A DNA stretch of 64,000 bases, taken from assembly GCA_002433805.1 (NCBI GenBank), contig DJIW01000128.1, forward strand, positions 22,181-86,180, read 5' to 3'. The stretch comes from Competibacteraceae bacterium UBA6584 (lineage in GTDB: Bacteria; Pseudomonadota; Gammaproteobacteria; Competibacterales; Competibacteraceae). Below are positions 48,665-60,776 of this stretch, one piece after another. The notes beneath the pieces are model-generated. The model was not told the DNA's origin. It saw only the letters and a list, made by a program, of their open reading frames with translations, and ran no database searches. Each line of letters starts with the position of its first letter. Position 1 is the stretch's first letter. A program made the translations under genes and the position numbers.

Positions 48665-49960
48665 TCACGCGGCCAGCGCCGATGCGCCTTGGACCATGCT
48701 GCGTTTGTGCTCGATGTAATAGGCGAATTCGTGGCGGTAATGCTTGACGAAGCTGCGCACCGGCATCGCGGCGGCGTCGCCCAGCGCGCAGATGGTCCGG
48801 CCTTCGATGCGGGCGGCCACGCTGTCGAGCAGGTCCATATCTTCCGGACGGCCCTTGCCCTCGACGATGCGGGTCACCATCCGATACAACCAGCCGGTGC
48901 CCTCGCGGCACGGCGTGCATTGACCGCACGATTCCGAGTAGTAAAACCGGGAAACGCGCTGCAACACCTTGACCATGTCGGTGGTTTCGTCCATCACGAT
49001 CACCGCTCCGGAGCCCAGCATCGAACCGGCGATCTTGACGACCGAGTCGTAGTCCATGTTGGCTTTGAGCATGATCTCGCCCGGCACCACCGGCACCGAG
49101 GAGCCGCCGGGAATCACCGCCTTAAGCTGGCGGCCTTTCCAGACGCCGCCGGCCAGCGCCAGCAGCTCGGCGAAGGGAATGCCCATCGACACTTCGAAGT
49201 TGCCCGGCTTTTCGACGTGGCCGGACACCGAGAAAATCTTGGTCCCGCCGGCGTTGGCCACGCCGAGGCCCGAAAACCACTCGCCGCCCTTGCGGATGAT
49301 CGAGGGCACCGAGGAAAAGGTTTCGGTGTTGTTGATGGTGGTCGGCCGGCCGTAAAGGCCGTAGTTGGCGGGAAACGGCGGCTTGAAGCGCGGCTGGCCC
49401 TTCTTGCCCTCCAGCGACTCCAGCAGGGCGGTTTCCTCGCCGCAGATGTAAGCGCCCGCGCCGAGGGTCGGATACAGATCGAAATCGATGCCCGATCCCT
49501 GAATGTTCTTGCCGAGCAAACCGGCGGCGTAGGCATCCTTGACCGCCGCTTCAAAGCGCTGGTAGGGCTCGTCCATGAACTCGCCGCGCATGTAGTTGTA
49601 GCCGACCGTGGAGCCGGTCGCGAAACCGGCGATGGCCATGCCCTCGACCAGGGCGTGCGGGTTGAAGCGCAAGATGTCGCGGTCCTTGCAGGTGCCCGGC
49701 TCCGATTCGTCGGAGTTGCACACCATGTATTTCTGCACCGCGGCGTTGCGCGGCATGAAGGTCCATTTCAGCCCGGCCGGAAACCCCGCCCCGCCCCGGC
49801 CGCGCAAGCCGGATTTCTTGACTTCCTCGATCACTTGATCGGAGGTCATCTGCCCGCTCAGGATTTTGCTCCAGGCCTCATAACCGCCCACGCTCCGGTA
49901 GGTCTCCATCGACCAGGGCCGCTCCAAGCCCAGCGTCTGGTAGCATACTTCGTTGGCCAT
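48665..49960 (-). CDS. nuoF: NADH-quinone oxidoreductase subunit F
   Basis: NADH-oxidising flavoprotein subunit, 431 residues. [13 protein letters not shown] and [15 protein letters not shown] form the NADH and FMN sites; [13 protein letters not shown] plus a later cysteine bind the N3 [4Fe-4S] cluster. It starts 6 bases after nuoE. Confidence 0.96.
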   Translation of the reverse strand: MANEVCYQTLGLERPWSMETYRSVGGYEAWSKILSGQMTSDQVIEEVKKSGLRGRGGAGFPAGLKWTFMPRNAAVQKYMVCNSDESEPGTCKDRDILRFNPHALVEGMAIAGFATGSTVGYNYMRGEFMDEPYQRFEAAVKDAYAAGLLGKNIQGSGIDFDLYPTLGAGAYICGEETALLESLEGKKGQPRFKPPFPANYGLYGRPTTINNTETFSSVPSIIRKGGEWFSGLGVANAGGTKIFSVSGHVEKPGNFEVSMGIPFAELLALAGGVWKGRQLKAVIPGGSSVPVVPGEIMLKANMDYDSVVKIAGSMLGSGAVIVMDETTDMVKVLQRVSRFYYSESCGQCTPCREGTGWLYRMVTRIVEGKGRPEDMDLLDSVAARIEGRTICALGDAAAMPVRSFVKHYRHEFAYYIEHKRSMVQGASALAA

Positions 49961-49966
49961 CGCGGG

Positions 49967-50464
49967 TTACTCCAGGCTATCCAGCACCTGATCCACTTTT
50001 TCCGGGGTCAAATGCTCGTAGTAGACGTGATCGACCTGCATCATCGGCGCTCCGCAGCAGGCGGCCAGACATTCTTCTTCCCGTTTCAGATAGAACTTGC
50101 CGTCCGGGGTGCTTTCCCCCAGTTTGATGCCGAGCTTTTTCTCGATGTAGCTCAACACGGTATCGCCGCCGCGCAACAGGCAGGAGATGTTGGTGCACAC
50201 CGCGATATTATGGCGGCCGACCGGTTTTAGCTCGAACATCGAGTAAAAGCTGGCGACCTCGTAAACGGCGATGGGCGGCATATCCAGATAATCGGCCACC
50301 GCGTCCATCAGTTCCGTGGTGAGCCAGCCGCCGTTTTCGTGCTGCGCCTCGCGCAGGGCGGCCAGCACGGCCGATTGCTTCTGATCGGCGGGATAGCGGC
50401 TCAGCCAGTGATCGATCTCCGCGCGGGCGTGGGCGGACAGCAGATCGCTCTTGCGTTCACTCAT
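49967..50464 (-). CDS. nuoE: NADH-quinone oxidoreductase subunit E
   Basis: Thioredoxin-like subunit of 165 residues carrying the N1a [2Fe-2S] cluster through C-x4-C (CTNISC) and C-x3-C (CLAAC). The ATG overlaps the last base of the nuoD stop codon (TAATG), so the pair is likely coupled in translation. Confidence 0.95.
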   Translation of the reverse strand: MSERKSDLLSAHARAEIDHWLSRYPADQKQSAVLAALREAQHENGGWLTTELMDAVADYLDMPPIAVYEVASFYSMFELKPVGRHNIAVCTNISCLLRGGDTVLSYIEKKLGIKLGESTPDGKFYLKREEECLAACCGAPMMQVDHVYYEHLTPEKVDQVLDSLE

Positions 50465-51723
50465 TAGCGGTCAACCTCTCCGAAGACGATGTCCTGAGTG
50501 CCGATAACGGCCACCACGTCGGCCAGCATGTGGCCTCGGGTCATTTCGTCCATGGACGACAGATGGGCGAAGCCCGCCGCCCGGACCTTGACCCGATAGG
50601 GTTTGTTGGCGCCATCGGAAATCAGATAGATGCCGTACTCGCCCTTGGGGTGTTCGGTGGCGACGTACACTTCGCCCTCGGGCACGCAGTAGCCTTCCGT
50701 GAACAGCTTGAAATGGTGAATCAGCGCTTCCATGTCTTCCTTCATTTGGGCGCGCTTGGGCGGCGCGATCTTGTGATCGTCGACGATCACCGGCCCCGGA
50801 TTGGCTTTCAACCAGTTGACGCACTGGCGGATGATGCGGTTGGACTGGCGCATTTCCTCGACCCGGACCAGATAGCGGTCGTAGCAGTCGCCGTTGACGC
50901 CGATCGGGATGTCGAAATCCAGTTGATCGTAAACCTCGTAGGGTTGCTTTTTGCGCAAATCCCAAGCGAAGCCGGACCCGCGCAGCATCGGCCCGGAAAA
51001 ACCCAATTGCAAGGCGCGCTCGGGCGACACCACCCCGATGCCGACGGTGCGCTGCTTCCAGATCCGGTTGTCGGTCAGCAGGGTTTCATATTCGTCGACA
51101 TAGCCCGGAAACCGCTCGGTGAACGCTTCGATAAAATCCAGCAGCGAGCCCTGCCGGGTGGCGTTGCGCTCGTCGATCTCGTGTTTGCTGTGGCGCGGCG
51201 ACTGGTCGTACTCGTACTTCGGCATGCTGTTCGGCAAGTCGCGATAGACCCCGCCGGGCCGAAAATAGGCGGCATGGAACCGCGTGCCGGAGACGGCCTC
51301 ATAACAATCCAGCAAATCCTCGCGCTCGCGGAAAGCGTAGATGAACATGGTCATCGCGCCGATATCCAAGCCGTGCGCGCCGATCCACAGCAGATGGTTC
51401 AGCAGGCGGGTGATTTCCGCGAACATCACCCGGATGTATTGGGCGCGAACCGGCGGCTGGATGCCGAGCAGCTTCTCGATGGCCAGCACGTAGGACAGTT
51501 CGTTGCTCAGCGCCGACATGTAATCGAGCCGGTCCATGTAACCGATGCTCTGATTGAACGGCTTGCTCTCGGCCAACTTCTCGGTGGCCCGATGCAGCAG
51601 GCCGATGTGCGGGTCGGCGCGCTGGACCACTTCGCCGTCCAGCTCCAGCACCAGCCGCAACACGCCGTGCGCGGCCGGATGCTGCGGTCCGAAGTTCAGG
51701 GTGTAATTGCGAATCTCGGGCAT
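50464..51723 (-). CDS. nuoD: NADH-quinone oxidoreductase subunit D
   Basis: 49-kDa-type subunit that lines the quinone site next to NuoB, 419 residues. It begins with [18 protein letters not shown], and has [15 protein letters not shown] and the C-terminal [14 protein letters not shown] is well placed before the ATG. It is separate from nuoC here, unlike the fused NuoCD of E. coli. Confidence 0.96.
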   Translation of the reverse strand: MPEIRNYTLNFGPQHPAAHGVLRLVLELDGEVVQRADPHIGLLHRATEKLAESKPFNQSIGYMDRLDYMSALSNELSYVLAIEKLLGIQPPVRAQYIRVMFAEITRLLNHLLWIGAHGLDIGAMTMFIYAFREREDLLDCYEAVSGTRFHAAYFRPGGVYRDLPNSMPKYEYDQSPRHSKHEIDERNATRQGSLLDFIEAFTERFPGYVDEYETLLTDNRIWKQRTVGIGVVSPERALQLGFSGPMLRGSGFAWDLRKKQPYEVYDQLDFDIPIGVNGDCYDRYLVRVEEMRQSNRIIRQCVNWLKANPGPVIVDDHKIAPPKRAQMKEDMEALIHHFKLFTEGYCVPEGEVYVATEHPKGEYGIYLISDGANKPYRVKVRAAGFAHLSSMDEMTRGHMLADVVAVIGTQDIVFGEVDR

Positions 51724-51736
51724 CGACAGCCTTCCT

Positions 51737-52444
51737 TCATTGCGATTCGAGGTAGCGGTTGTCCTTGCGGATGACGCGCGGGACCAGCACGCGCGGCTCG
51801 ATGCTCACCGGCTCGTACACTACCCGGCCGCGCTCGGGATCGTAGCGCATCTCGACTTGGCCGATCAGCGGGAAATCCTTGCGGAACGGATGGCCGATAA
51901 AACCGTAGTCGGTCAGAATCCGCCGCAGGTCCGGATGGCCCTCGAACGCGATGCCGAACAGGTCGAAGGCCTCGCGCTCGAACCAGTTGGCCGAGGACCA
52001 CAAGCCCACCACCGACGGCACCACCGGCAAGTCGTCGTCGGGGGCGAACACCCGCACCCGCGCCCGGCGGTTGCGGGCGACCGACAACAGGTGGTAGACG
52101 GCGGCGAAGCGGCCCTTGCCGGCGAAGGTCCTGCCGGCGACATGCTGGATCGCCGCCGGACCGCGGCCGATGGCGCGGGGCTCCACGCCGCGGCTGAAGC
52201 CGCTGCTGGACGACTCATCGGTCGTCCACTCGACATCGCCGTAAGCCGCGTAATCCACCCCGCACACATCCATGAGCTGCTCGAAGGCGAACTCGGGTTC
52301 GTCGCGCAGGGCCGTGAAAATTTCGATGGCCCGCTCGGGCGGGATTTCGAGGGTGATCTCGCGGCGGTCCAGCTTGCACTCGCGCAGCGCATCGCCGAAT
52401 CGCGTTTTAAGTTGGTCCAGCAGAGTCTGAAGCGCGTCAGCCAT
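51737..52444 (-). CDS. nuoC: NADH-quinone oxidoreductase subunit C
   Basis: 30-kDa-type subunit, 235 residues. Diagnostic blocks are [23 protein letters not shown] and [10 protein letters not shown]. The ATG at 52444 fits the family N terminus; a longer frame would run back into nuoB. Gap to nuoB is 11 bases. Some family members carry a similar loop around residues 75-105 as seen here ([16 protein letters not shown]). Confidence 0.95.
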   Translation of the reverse strand: MADALQTLLDQLKTRFGDALRECKLDRREITLEIPPERAIEIFTALRDEPEFAFEQLMDVCGVDYAAYGDVEWTTDESSSSGFSRGVEPRAIGRGPAAIQHVAGRTFAGKGRFAAVYHLLSVARNRRARVRVFAPDDDLPVVPSVVGLWSSANWFEREAFDLFGIAFEGHPDLRRILTDYGFIGHPFRKDFPLIGQVEMRYDPERGRVVYEPVSIEPRVLVPRVIRKDNRYLESQ

Positions 52445-52455
52445 GGAGCATTCTC

Positions 52456-52932
52456 TCAACGGGCGATGGTGTTGGTTCGCCGGATTTTGTTTTGAAGCTG
52501 GAGAATTCCGTAAATCAAGGCTTCCGCCGTCGGCGGACAACCGGGCACGTAGATATCCACCGGCACGATCCGGTCGCAGCCGCGCACCACCGCATAGGAA
52601 TAATGGTAATAACCGCCACCGTTGGCGCAGGAGCCCATGGAAATCACCCAGCGCGGCTCCGGCATCTGATCGTAAACTTTCCGCAAGGCCGGCCCCATCT
52701 TATTGCACAAGGTGCCGGCGACGATCATCACATCGGACTGGCGGGGGCTCGGGCGAAACACCATGCCGAAACGGTCCAGATCGTAGCGGGCCGCGCCGGC
52801 GTGCATCATCTCCACCGCGCAGCAGGCCAGCCCGAAGGTCATCGGCCACATCGAGCCGGTGCGCGCCCAGTTGATCAACGCATCGGCCGTGGTGGTGACC
52901 AGGCCCTTTTCAAGAATGCCTTCTATTCCCAT
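52456..52932 (-). CDS. nuoB: NADH-quinone oxidoreductase subunit B
   Basis: Subunit holding the N2 [4Fe-4S] cluster, 158 residues. Ligands are visible as the tandem C37-C38 ([10 protein letters not shown]), the cysteine of GSCANGG and that of PGCPPT. The ATG at 52932 has AAGGAG at good spacing and overlaps the nuoA 3' end by 10 bases; an ATG 21 bases upstream lies deeper in nuoA and lacks a site. Confidence 0.95.
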   Translation of the reverse strand: MGIEGILEKGLVTTTADALINWARTGSMWPMTFGLACCAVEMMHAGAARYDLDRFGMVFRPSPRQSDVMIVAGTLCNKMGPALRKVYDQMPEPRWVISMGSCANGGGYYHYSYAVVRGCDRIVPVDIYVPGCPPTAEALIYGILQLQNKIRRTNTIAR

Positions 52933-53279
52933 TCCAAGGCTCCTTTCTTCCACTCGTAGATGAAACCGACCACCAGGATGCCCAGAAAGACCGTCATCGC
53001 CGCAAAACCGAACAGGCCGATTTTATCGAGCACGATCGCCCAAGGGACCAGAAAGGCGATTTCCAAATCGAAGAGGATGAACAGAATGGCCACCAGATAG
53101 TAGCGGACATCGAATTTCATTCGCGCGTCCTCGAACGACTCGAAACCGCATTCATAAGGCGACAGTTTCTCGGGATCGGGATGGCGGGTGCCGAGAAAAT
53201 ACCCCGCGGCGACCATGAATACGCCCATCGCGAAGGACAGCGCGATAAAAATCAATACAGGCAGGTAATTGGAAAGCAT
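52923..53279 (-). CDS. nuoA: NADH-quinone oxidoreductase subunit A
   Basis: Three-helix membrane subunit, 118 residues, first gene of the nuo operon. [30 protein letters not shown] sequence is present (quoted in part as [20 protein letters not shown]) and is diagnostic, with [14 protein letters not shown] next. The ATG at 53279 has GAAGG ten bases upstream; a GTG three codons earlier is too close to that site. Confidence 0.94.
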   Translation of the reverse strand: MLSNYLPVLIFIALSFAMGVFMVAAGYFLGTRHPDPEKLSPYECGFESFEDARMKFDVRYYLVAILFILFDLEIAFLVPWAIVLDKIGLFGFAAMTVFLGILVVGFIYEWKKGALEWE

Positions 53280-53561
53280 CGGAATCACACCTTCGGCATG
53301 GGCGAACCGGCAGAGGGGGCGCTAGAGAGCTAGGCGCCCGACGGCGGGCACGGCGCGTTCGATCCACCTAGCAAGGAGCTGCAACAACTTGGGCAGGGAA
53401 ACATCTGGAACCGGCGAGGCGAGCTATCGTTGTTAGAGTTATCACGCCGCATAAACATGAAACCTCATCGTGGTATCCGCAATCGCAGCCCCCGGCCGCC
53501 GCTCGGCGGCGTCGGAGCATGCATGGCGTCTTGTCGGTATCCCAAGACGCTCTGTTTTAGT
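53280..53561 (-). promoter_or_regulatory. nuo leader region, promoter not resolved
   Basis: This 282-base stretch between tRNA-Leu(GAG) and nuoA probably contains the nuo promoter. It holds an A+T-richer segment around 53430-53470 and a G+C-rich hairpin at about 53495-53515. A perfect inverted repeat, GCGTCTTG (53526-53533) with CAAGACGC (53543-53550), lies 12 bases past the tRNA end; it lacks a T tract on the minus strand. I cannot assign -35 and -10 boxes with confidence. Confidence 0.35.
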
Positions 53562-53646
53562 TGGTGCCGATGGCCGGACTCGAACCGGCACGGCTTGCGC
53601 CACTAACCCCTCAAGCTAGCGTGTCTACCAGTTCCACCACATCGGC
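53562..53646 (-). tRNA. tRNA-Leu(GAG)
   Basis: An 85-base class II tRNA with acceptor stem GCCGATG/CATCGGC, discriminator A and encoded CCA. The anticodon stem CTAGC/GTTAG encloses loop TTGAGGG with anticodon GAG. The long variable arm and GGTTCGAGTCC T arm are clear. It follows secG, the common bacterial arrangement. Confidence 0.95.
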
Positions 53647-53671
53647 AAAATCCGTTCGATCCGATGTTCCG

Positions 53672-54013
53672 CTACGGTTTTTGCGGCAACTGCGGGACAT
53701 CGGTAGGGCCGCCAAGGCTCTTGGGAGCCTCGACGGGTTTTTGAATCTGCACCCGTTCGATCACGCTTTGCGGCGCGGAGCGTTGGGTCGCGAAGTACGC
53801 CAGCGTCAGGCTCGTCAGAAAAAACGCCGTGGCTAGAATAGCCGTGGTCCGGCTTAAAAAGGAGGCGGAACCGCGCGATCCGAACATAGTGGCGGAAGCG
53901 CCGCTGCCGAACGCGGCGCCCGCGTCGGCGCCCTTGCCCTGCTGCATTAGCACCAGCCCGATCAGGGCCACGGCGACGACGACATGCGCCACGAGAATCA
54001 GAGTGTAAACCAT
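53672..54013 (-). CDS. secG: Preprotein translocase subunit SecG
   Basis: Small Sec translocon subunit of 113 residues with two membrane helices (about 4-22 and 55-73). The connecting loop LMQQGKGADAGAAFGSGASATMFG is characteristic. The tail after residue 80 is proline-rich. It lies 9 bases after tpiA. Confidence 0.95.
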   Translation of the reverse strand: MVYTLILVAHVVVAVALIGLVLMQQGKGADAGAAFGSGASATMFGSRGSASFLSRTTAILATAFFLTSLTLAYFATQRSAPQSVIERVQIQKPVEAPKSLGGPTDVPQLPQKP

Positions 54014-54022
54014 GGCGACAGT

Positions 54023-54775
54023 TTAACAGCCCGCCTTGGCAATCGCCAGAAACTCCTTGGCCTCAAGCGACGCGCCGCCGATCAAGCCGCCGTCGATGTC
54101 GGCCATGGCCAACAATTCGCCGGCATTGGCCGCCTTCATGCTGCCGCCGTAGAGAATCCGGGTCTGACCGGCCACCTTGGCGTCCAGCGCGGCCAGCTTG
54201 GCGCGGATGAAGGCGTGCACGTCCTGGGCCTGGGCGGAGGTCGCGGTCTTGCCGGTGCCAATGGCCCAGACCGGCTCGTAGGCGATGACCGCCTCGCCGA
54301 ACGCGCCGATGCCTTCTAAATCGAGCACCGCCTTGAGCTGGCGCTCGACCACGGACTCGGTAATGCCCTTCTCGCGCTCCTCCAGGGTTTCGCCGACGCA
54401 CAGAATCGGCTTGATCCCCACCTTGCGGGCGGCGGCGAACTTGTTGGCGACCGCCTGATCGGATTCGCCGTACAAGGTGCGCCGCTCCGAATGGCCGACG
54501 ATCGCGTAAGCGCAACCGAAATCCTTCAACATCGGACCGGCCACCTCGCCGGTATAGGCGCCCGAGGCGTGTTCCGACAGCGTTTGCGCGCCCCAGGCGA
54601 CGGCGGAGCCATGCAACTGCTGCTGGACTTGCGCCAAATAGACAAAAGGCGAGAACACCGCCAGCTCGACGGCCGAAACTCCGGCGGCGCCATCGCGGAT
54701 ACCCTGTAACAACCCGCGGATACTCTCCGCCGAACCATTCATCTTCCAGTTTCCGGCCACCAATTTACGGCGCAT
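54023..54775 (-). CDS. tpiA: Triosephosphate isomerase
   Basis: Glycolytic enzyme of 250 residues interconverting dihydroxyacetone phosphate and glyceraldehyde 3-phosphate. Active-site motifs are GNWKMNG with K11, the histidine of VGHSERR and the glutamate of AYEPVWAIGTG; the phosphate loop GGSMKAAN and C-terminal GGASL are present. Confidence 0.96.
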   Translation of the reverse strand: MRRKLVAGNWKMNGSAESIRGLLQGIRDGAAGVSAVELAVFSPFVYLAQVQQQLHGSAVAWGAQTLSEHASGAYTGEVAGPMLKDFGCAYAIVGHSERRTLYGESDQAVANKFAAARKVGIKPILCVGETLEEREKGITESVVERQLKAVLDLEGIGAFGEAVIAYEPVWAIGTGKTATSAQAQDVHAFIRAKLAALDAKVAGQTRILYGGSMKAANAGELLAMADIDGGLIGGASLEAKEFLAIAKAGC

Positions 54776-54834
54776 GTTTTTATCTCCGGCTTAGAAATCT
54801 GCGAAAGCTTACGGATTCCACCTGGGGAAATCAA

Positions 54835-56172
54835 TCACGCCGACAGGGTCTCGCGCACCACGCCGGCCAATTCGCGGGCTTGGCGTTCGACCGCGCCGGC
54901 GTCGGGACCTTCCACCATGACTCGCACCACCGGCTCGGTTCCCGACGACCGCAACAGCACCCGACCGTGCTCGCCCAACTGGCTCTCCATCGCCTTGATC
55001 GCGTCTTGGATCGGCGGGCGCTGCAAATCGACCTCGCCGGTCACCGAGACGTTGATCAAGACTTGCGGATATTTGGTCATTCCGGCCTTGAGATCGTGCA
55101 AGCTTTTGCCGGATTGCAGCATCGCCGTCACCACCTGCAACGCGGAGATGATGCCGTCGCCGGTCGAGGTCCGATCCAGGCAGATGATGTGGCCGGAGTT
55201 TTCGCCGCCCAGGATCAATTTCTCGGCCAGCAGCCGCTCCATCACGTAGCGGTCGCCGACCTTGGCGCGATGCAGGTCAAGACCCAAGGCCCGCAGCGCG
55301 ATCTCCAGACCCAAATTGGTCATCAGCGTGCCGACCACGGCGTTAAAGCGGCTGCCGGTGCGCAAGCGGTCGCGGGCGATGATGAACATCAGTTCGTCGC
55401 CGTCGAGGATGTCGCCCCGATGGTCCACCATGATGACCCGGTCGCCGTCGCCGTCGAAGGCGATGCCGAGATCCGCGCCCTGCTGCAACACCGTCTCGCG
55501 CAGGTTCTCCGGCTTGGTGGAGCCGCAATCCTGATTGATGTTCAAGCCATCGGGCGAGACGCTGATCGGAATGACGCTCGCCCCCATTTCGCCGAACACG
55601 CTGGGGGCGATGTGATAGGTCGCGCCATGCGCGCAGTCCAGCACGATTTTCAGGCTGGAGAAACTGGTCCAGGACGGGACGGTGCTCTTGCAAAATTCGA
55701 TGTAGCGGCCGGCGGCATCGACGATGCGCTCCGCTTTGCCCAAGGCGTCCGGACCGACCGTTTCAAACGGCCGTTCCAACAAGTCCTCAATCCGCTCCTC
55801 GGTGTCGTCGGGCAGTTTTTGGCCGTCGCGAGAGAAGAATTTAATCCCGTTGTCGTAATAGGGATTGTGCGAGGCGCTGACCACGATACCGGCGCAGGCC
55901 CGCAAGGTGCGGGTCAAATAGGCGATGGCCGGCGTCGGCATCGGACCCAATAGCGCGATATTGACGCCGGCCGCCGACAGGCCGGCTTCCAGGGCCGATT
56001 CGAACATGTAGCCGGAAATTCGGGTGTCCTTGCCGATCACGATCCGATTGAAACCCTTGCTTTGAAGCGCCCGTCCGACCGCCCAACCCAATTTCAGCAT
56101 GAATTCAGCCGTGATCGGCCGTTCGCCCACCCGTCCGCGTATTCCATCGGTGCCAAAATACCGCTTTCCCAT
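54835..56172 (-). CDS. glmM: Phosphoglucosamine mutase
   Basis: Converts glucosamine 6-phosphate to glucosamine 1-phosphate for peptidoglycan and lipopolysaccharide precursors. The 445 residues equal the E. coli length. The phosphoserine loop is SASHNP with S101; the metal loop is DGDGDR; the C-terminal phosphate loop is [12 protein letters not shown]. The ATG at 56172 has GGAGAAG upstream and opens the conserved [13 protein letters not shown]; longer frames are not family-like. Confidence 0.96.
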   Translation of the reverse strand: MGKRYFGTDGIRGRVGERPITAEFMLKLGWAVGRALQSKGFNRIVIGKDTRISGYMFESALEAGLSAAGVNIALLGPMPTPAIAYLTRTLRACAGIVVSASHNPYYDNGIKFFSRDGQKLPDDTEERIEDLLERPFETVGPDALGKAERIVDAAGRYIEFCKSTVPSWTSFSSLKIVLDCAHGATYHIAPSVFGEMGASVIPISVSPDGLNINQDCGSTKPENLRETVLQQGADLGIAFDGDGDRVIMVDHRGDILDGDELMFIIARDRLRTGSRFNAVVGTLMTNLGLEIALRALGLDLHRAKVGDRYVMERLLAEKLILGGENSGHIICLDRTSTGDGIISALQVVTAMLQSGKSLHDLKAGMTKYPQVLINVSVTGEVDLQRPPIQDAIKAMESQLGEHGRVLLRSSGTEPVVRVMVEGPDAGAVERQARELAGVVRETLSA

Positions 56173-56254
56173 ACCGTCTTCTCCAATAACCAACCGATGC
56201 CCATTATACAGAGGGCCGGAACTCTCGAAAGCGCGCGGGCTCGGCAATGCCGCC

Positions 56255-57085
56255 TCAAGCGGCGGCGGCCGCCGCCGCGCAAACGCGCAAGGCTTGAACG
56301 GTTTCCCGCACGTCGTGCGCCCGGATCACGCGCGCGCCCTGCCACGCCGCGATCACCGCCGCCGCCAGACTGCCGCTCAGCCGCTCGCCGGCCGGCGCAT
56401 CCAGCAGCGCGCCGATCATGCTTTTGCGGGAGACGCCGATCAAAACGCCGGCGGCCAGATCCAGGAACCGATCCAGATGGCGCAGCAAAGAGAGGTTGTG
56501 GGCCAAGCTTTTGCCAAAGCCGAAGCCGGGATCGACCAAAATCCGCTCTCGCGGGATGCCGGCGGCCTCACACAGCCGAAGCCGTTCGGCCAGAAAATCG
56601 CGAACCTCGGTCACCACCTCGTCGTAGCGCGGCGCGTGCTGCATGTCGCCCGGCTCGCCCCGCATGTGCATCAAGCAAACCGGAACGCCGGCGGCGGCGG
56701 CGGCTTCGAGCGCGCCCGGCGCGCGCAGCGCCCGCACGTCGTTGATCAGGCCCGCGCCGGCGGCAACCGCCGCGCGCATCAGCTCCGGCTTGCTGGTGTC
56801 GACCGAGATCGGAACCGCTAACGCGCCCGACAGGCGTTCCACCAGCGGCAAGACCCGATCCAGTTCTTCCTGAATCGAAACCGCCGCCGCCCCCGGCCGG
56901 GTGGACTCGCCGCCGATGTCGATAATCGCCGCGCCTTCGGCCGCCATGGCCTCGGCGCGGCGGCGGGCGTCATCGAGCTTCAGATAGCGTCCGCCGTCGG
57001 AAAAAGAATCGGGGGTGACATTGAGCACCCCCATCACCACCGGCCCGCCGAGATCGAGCCGCTTGCCCGCGCAATCGAGCAGCAT
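56255..57085 (-). CDS. folP: Dihydropteroate synthase
   Basis: Folate pathway enzyme of 276 residues joining 4-aminobenzoate to hydroxymethyldihydropterin pyrophosphate; sulfonamide target. The loop [15 protein letters not shown] (18-32), [11 protein letters not shown] and the [13 protein letters not shown] block are diagnostic. It starts 3 bases after the ftsH stop, the same order as in E. coli (ftsH-folP-glmM). The C terminus ends in an alanine run. Confidence 0.96.
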   Translation of the reverse strand: MLLDCAGKRLDLGGPVVMGVLNVTPDSFSDGGRYLKLDDARRRAEAMAAEGAAIIDIGGESTRPGAAAVSIQEELDRVLPLVERLSGALAVPISVDTSKPELMRAAVAAGAGLINDVRALRAPGALEAAAAAGVPVCLMHMRGEPGDMQHAPRYDEVVTEVRDFLAERLRLCEAAGIPRERILVDPGFGFGKSLAHNLSLLRHLDRFLDLAAGVLIGVSRKSMIGALLDAPAGERLSGSLAAAVIAAWQGARVIRAHDVRETVQALRVCAAAAAAA

Positions 57086-57088
57086 GCG

Positions 57089-59014
<1,926 letters not shown>

Positions 59015-59083
59015 GGCATCTACCTCAGTGCTGCGCGACGAAACTGAAAACCTTTGTCAAGCTTCCCAAGCGACCGCAAAGTC

Positions 59084-59731
59084 TTACAAAGGCGAATTTT
59101 TTAGACCGGCCGACCCGCGATAGTTCCTGGCTAACAGATACCGTTCCGCGCTGCGGGCGCGCGAGGCTTTGGGCTTGCGCGGCGCAACCGTGTCGAAGGC
59201 GGCGCGCAAACTTTTCAAAAAGGGATCGAAGCCCTCGCCCTGAAACACCTTGACCAAAAACCCGCCGCCGGGCCGCAGGCAGCGCTGGACGAAATCGAAG
59301 GCCAGCTCGGCGAGATACATACCGCGCGGCTGATCGACCGCCTTAATGCCACTGGTATTGGGGGCCATATCGGAAATTACAAGGTCCACTGGACGCACGG
59401 CCAAAGTTTCCAGCAACCGATCCAGCACCGCCGCCTCGCGGAAATCGCCCTGCAACGCCGTAACGCCGGGCAGCGGCTCCACCGGCAGCACGTCCAACGC
59501 GATGACGAGCCCCCGCTCGCCGACGATGCGCGCCGCCAACTGTGACCACCCGCCGGGCGCGGCGCCCAAATCGACCACGGTCATTCCAGGATGCAATATT
59601 CGATCCTTCTCTTGAATCTCCAACAATTTGTAAACGGCTCGGGATCGATAGCCTTCCTCGCGAGCCCGCAGGACGTATTCGTCGGTAAAATGCTCGCGCA
59701 GCCAGCGGCCGCTGCTCTTGCTACGGCTCAT
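59084..59731 (-). CDS. rlmE: 23S rRNA (uridine(2552)-2'-O)-methyltransferase
   Basis: Heat-shock-linked rRNA methyltransferase of 215 residues acting on U2552. SAM motif [26 protein letters not shown] and [11 protein letters not shown] match the K-D-K-E family. The ATG at 59731 fits the family length (209 in E. coli) and overlaps the stop of a small upstream ORF by 11 bases. Confidence 0.95.
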   Translation of the reverse strand: MSRSKSSGRWLREHFTDEYVLRAREEGYRSRAVYKLLEIQEKDRILHPGMTVVDLGAAPGGWSQLAARIVGERGLVIALDVLPVEPLPGVTALQGDFREAAVLDRLLETLAVRPVDLVISDMAPNTSGIKAVDQPRGMYLAELAFDFVQRCLRPGGGFLVKVFQGEGFDPFLKSLRAAFDTVAPRKPKASRARSAERYLLARNYRGSAGLKNSPL

Positions 59732-59951
59732 CGGAAATTTGCCGGCGCTGGCGCTCGATGGCGGCGAGCACCCGGCGCACGCGCAGGACGATCCAAAGCA
59801 AGCCGAGCACGCCATAGCTCAACAATAACAGCAATTGCAGCGGCAGACTGGCAGTCACCCGGCCCTGAACCAGCAGCAGGACGATGCCAACCGTCAGAAT
59901 AACGCCCAGATCCAACTTCACCGCATTCAACGGACTCGGGGCTACCGTCAT
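59721..59951 (-). CDS. Hypothetical small membrane protein
   Basis: ORF of about 76 codons from ATG 59951 with two strongly hydrophobic segments (around residues 13-29 and 36-56) and a basic tail, [16 protein letters not shown] do not recognise the family. Its stop overlaps the rlmE start by 11 bases, which suggests co-translation. The start is uncertain: in-frame ATG 59990 is possible, and neither has an ideally spaced ribosome-binding site. Confidence 0.5.
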   Translation of the reverse strand: MTVAPSPLNAVKLDLGVILTVGIVLLLVQGRVTASLPLQLLLLLSYGVLGLLWIVLRVRRVLAAIERQRRQISDEP

Positions 59952-60003
59952 CCCCTTGCCGCCGGTTAAACTGCTTGCATCTTTCACCATCTCCGGGCTT
60001 CCC

Positions 60004-60300
60004 GTGTTCGCTCTGACCAACGCTCAAAAACGTCATCTCAAAAGTTTGGCCCACCATCGCAAGCCGGTGGTCATTGTCGGCGAGGCCGGCCTAACCCCGG
60101 CGGTCATGCATGAAATTTTGCTGGCGCTGGACCATCACGAACTGATCAAAATTCGGGTTAACGCCGAGGATCGCGACGCCCGCGAGGCGATGGTTGCGGA
60201 GGTTTGCGCGACGGCGGAAGCGGCGCTGGTCCAGCGAGTCGGCCACATCGCCACGCTGTTCCGGCGCAATGCGGAAACGCCCCGCGTCGACTTGCCTTAA
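60004..60300 (+). CDS. yhbY: Ribosome assembly RNA-binding protein YhbY
   Basis: CRM-domain protein of 98 residues bound to pre-50S particles in E. coli. Blocks QKRHLKSLAHHRKPVVIVGEAGLT-type (quoted in part as HHRKPVVIVGEAGLT) and DHHELIKIRV are diagnostic. The start is taken as the GTG at 60004, giving family length; an open frame extends upstream without similarity. It is divergent from the small membrane ORF and rlmE, as in other gammaproteobacteria. Confidence 0.92.
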   Translation: MFALTNAQKRHLKSLAHHRKPVVIVGEAGLTPAVMHEILLALDHHELIKIRVNAEDRDAREAMVAEVCATAEAALVQRVGHIATLFRRNAETPRVDLP

Positions 60301-60399
60301 CGGATCGATAAGCTGCTGGGTCTGAATACCTGACTCGAGCGTCAAGCCGACAGCGCCCCCGACCGTGAGCTGATCGGCTGATAAAGCATGCAGTAAAAA

Positions 60400-60487
60400 T
60401 GGTGCTGGTGGTGGGACTCGAACCCACAAGCCGGATTAGCGGCGCAGGATTTTAAGTCCTGTGTGTATACCATTCCACCACACCAGC
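60400..60487 (-). tRNA. tRNA-Leu(UAA)
   Basis: An 88-base class II tRNA with acceptor GCTGGTG/CACCAGC, discriminator A and encoded CCA. The anticodon region GGACTTAAAATCC gives TAA. It corresponds in position to E. coli leuZ. Confidence 0.95.
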
Positions 60488-60512
60488 ACGCGCCATCAAT
60501 CATCAAATGGAG

Positions 60513-60586
60513 TGGAGGCTAGGGTCGGAATCGAACCGGCGTACACGGCTTTGCAGGCCGCTGCATGACCACTCTGCCACCTAGCC
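60513..60586 (-). tRNA. tRNA-Cys(GCA)
   Basis: A 74-base tRNA with acceptor GGCTAGG/CCTAGCC, the U73 discriminator expected of tRNA-Cys, and encoded CCA. The anticodon region CGGCCTGCAAAGCCG gives GCA. It corresponds to E. coli cysT. Confidence 0.95.
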
Positions 60587-60628
60587 CTGTCTGAAAAGGT
60601 TCCGGCGTTCCGACGTCGCCGAGGATAT

Positions 60629-60654
60629 AAAAAAGCCTCGATAATTCGAGGCTT
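60629..60654 (-). terminator. Intrinsic terminator between tRNA-Gly and tRNA-Cys
   Basis: Read on the minus strand, AAGCCTCG and CGAGGCTT form a perfect 8-bp stem with a 6-base loop, followed by a run of T residues (A run at 60629-60634 on the plus strand). It would end transcripts coming through pgsA and tRNA-Gly. Confidence 0.8.
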
Positions 60655-60662
60655 GGAATAAT

Positions 60663-60738
<76 letters not shown>

Positions 60739-60776
60739 CGCGTGAATTTGTTATTTTAATATGAAAAACCCGGCCG

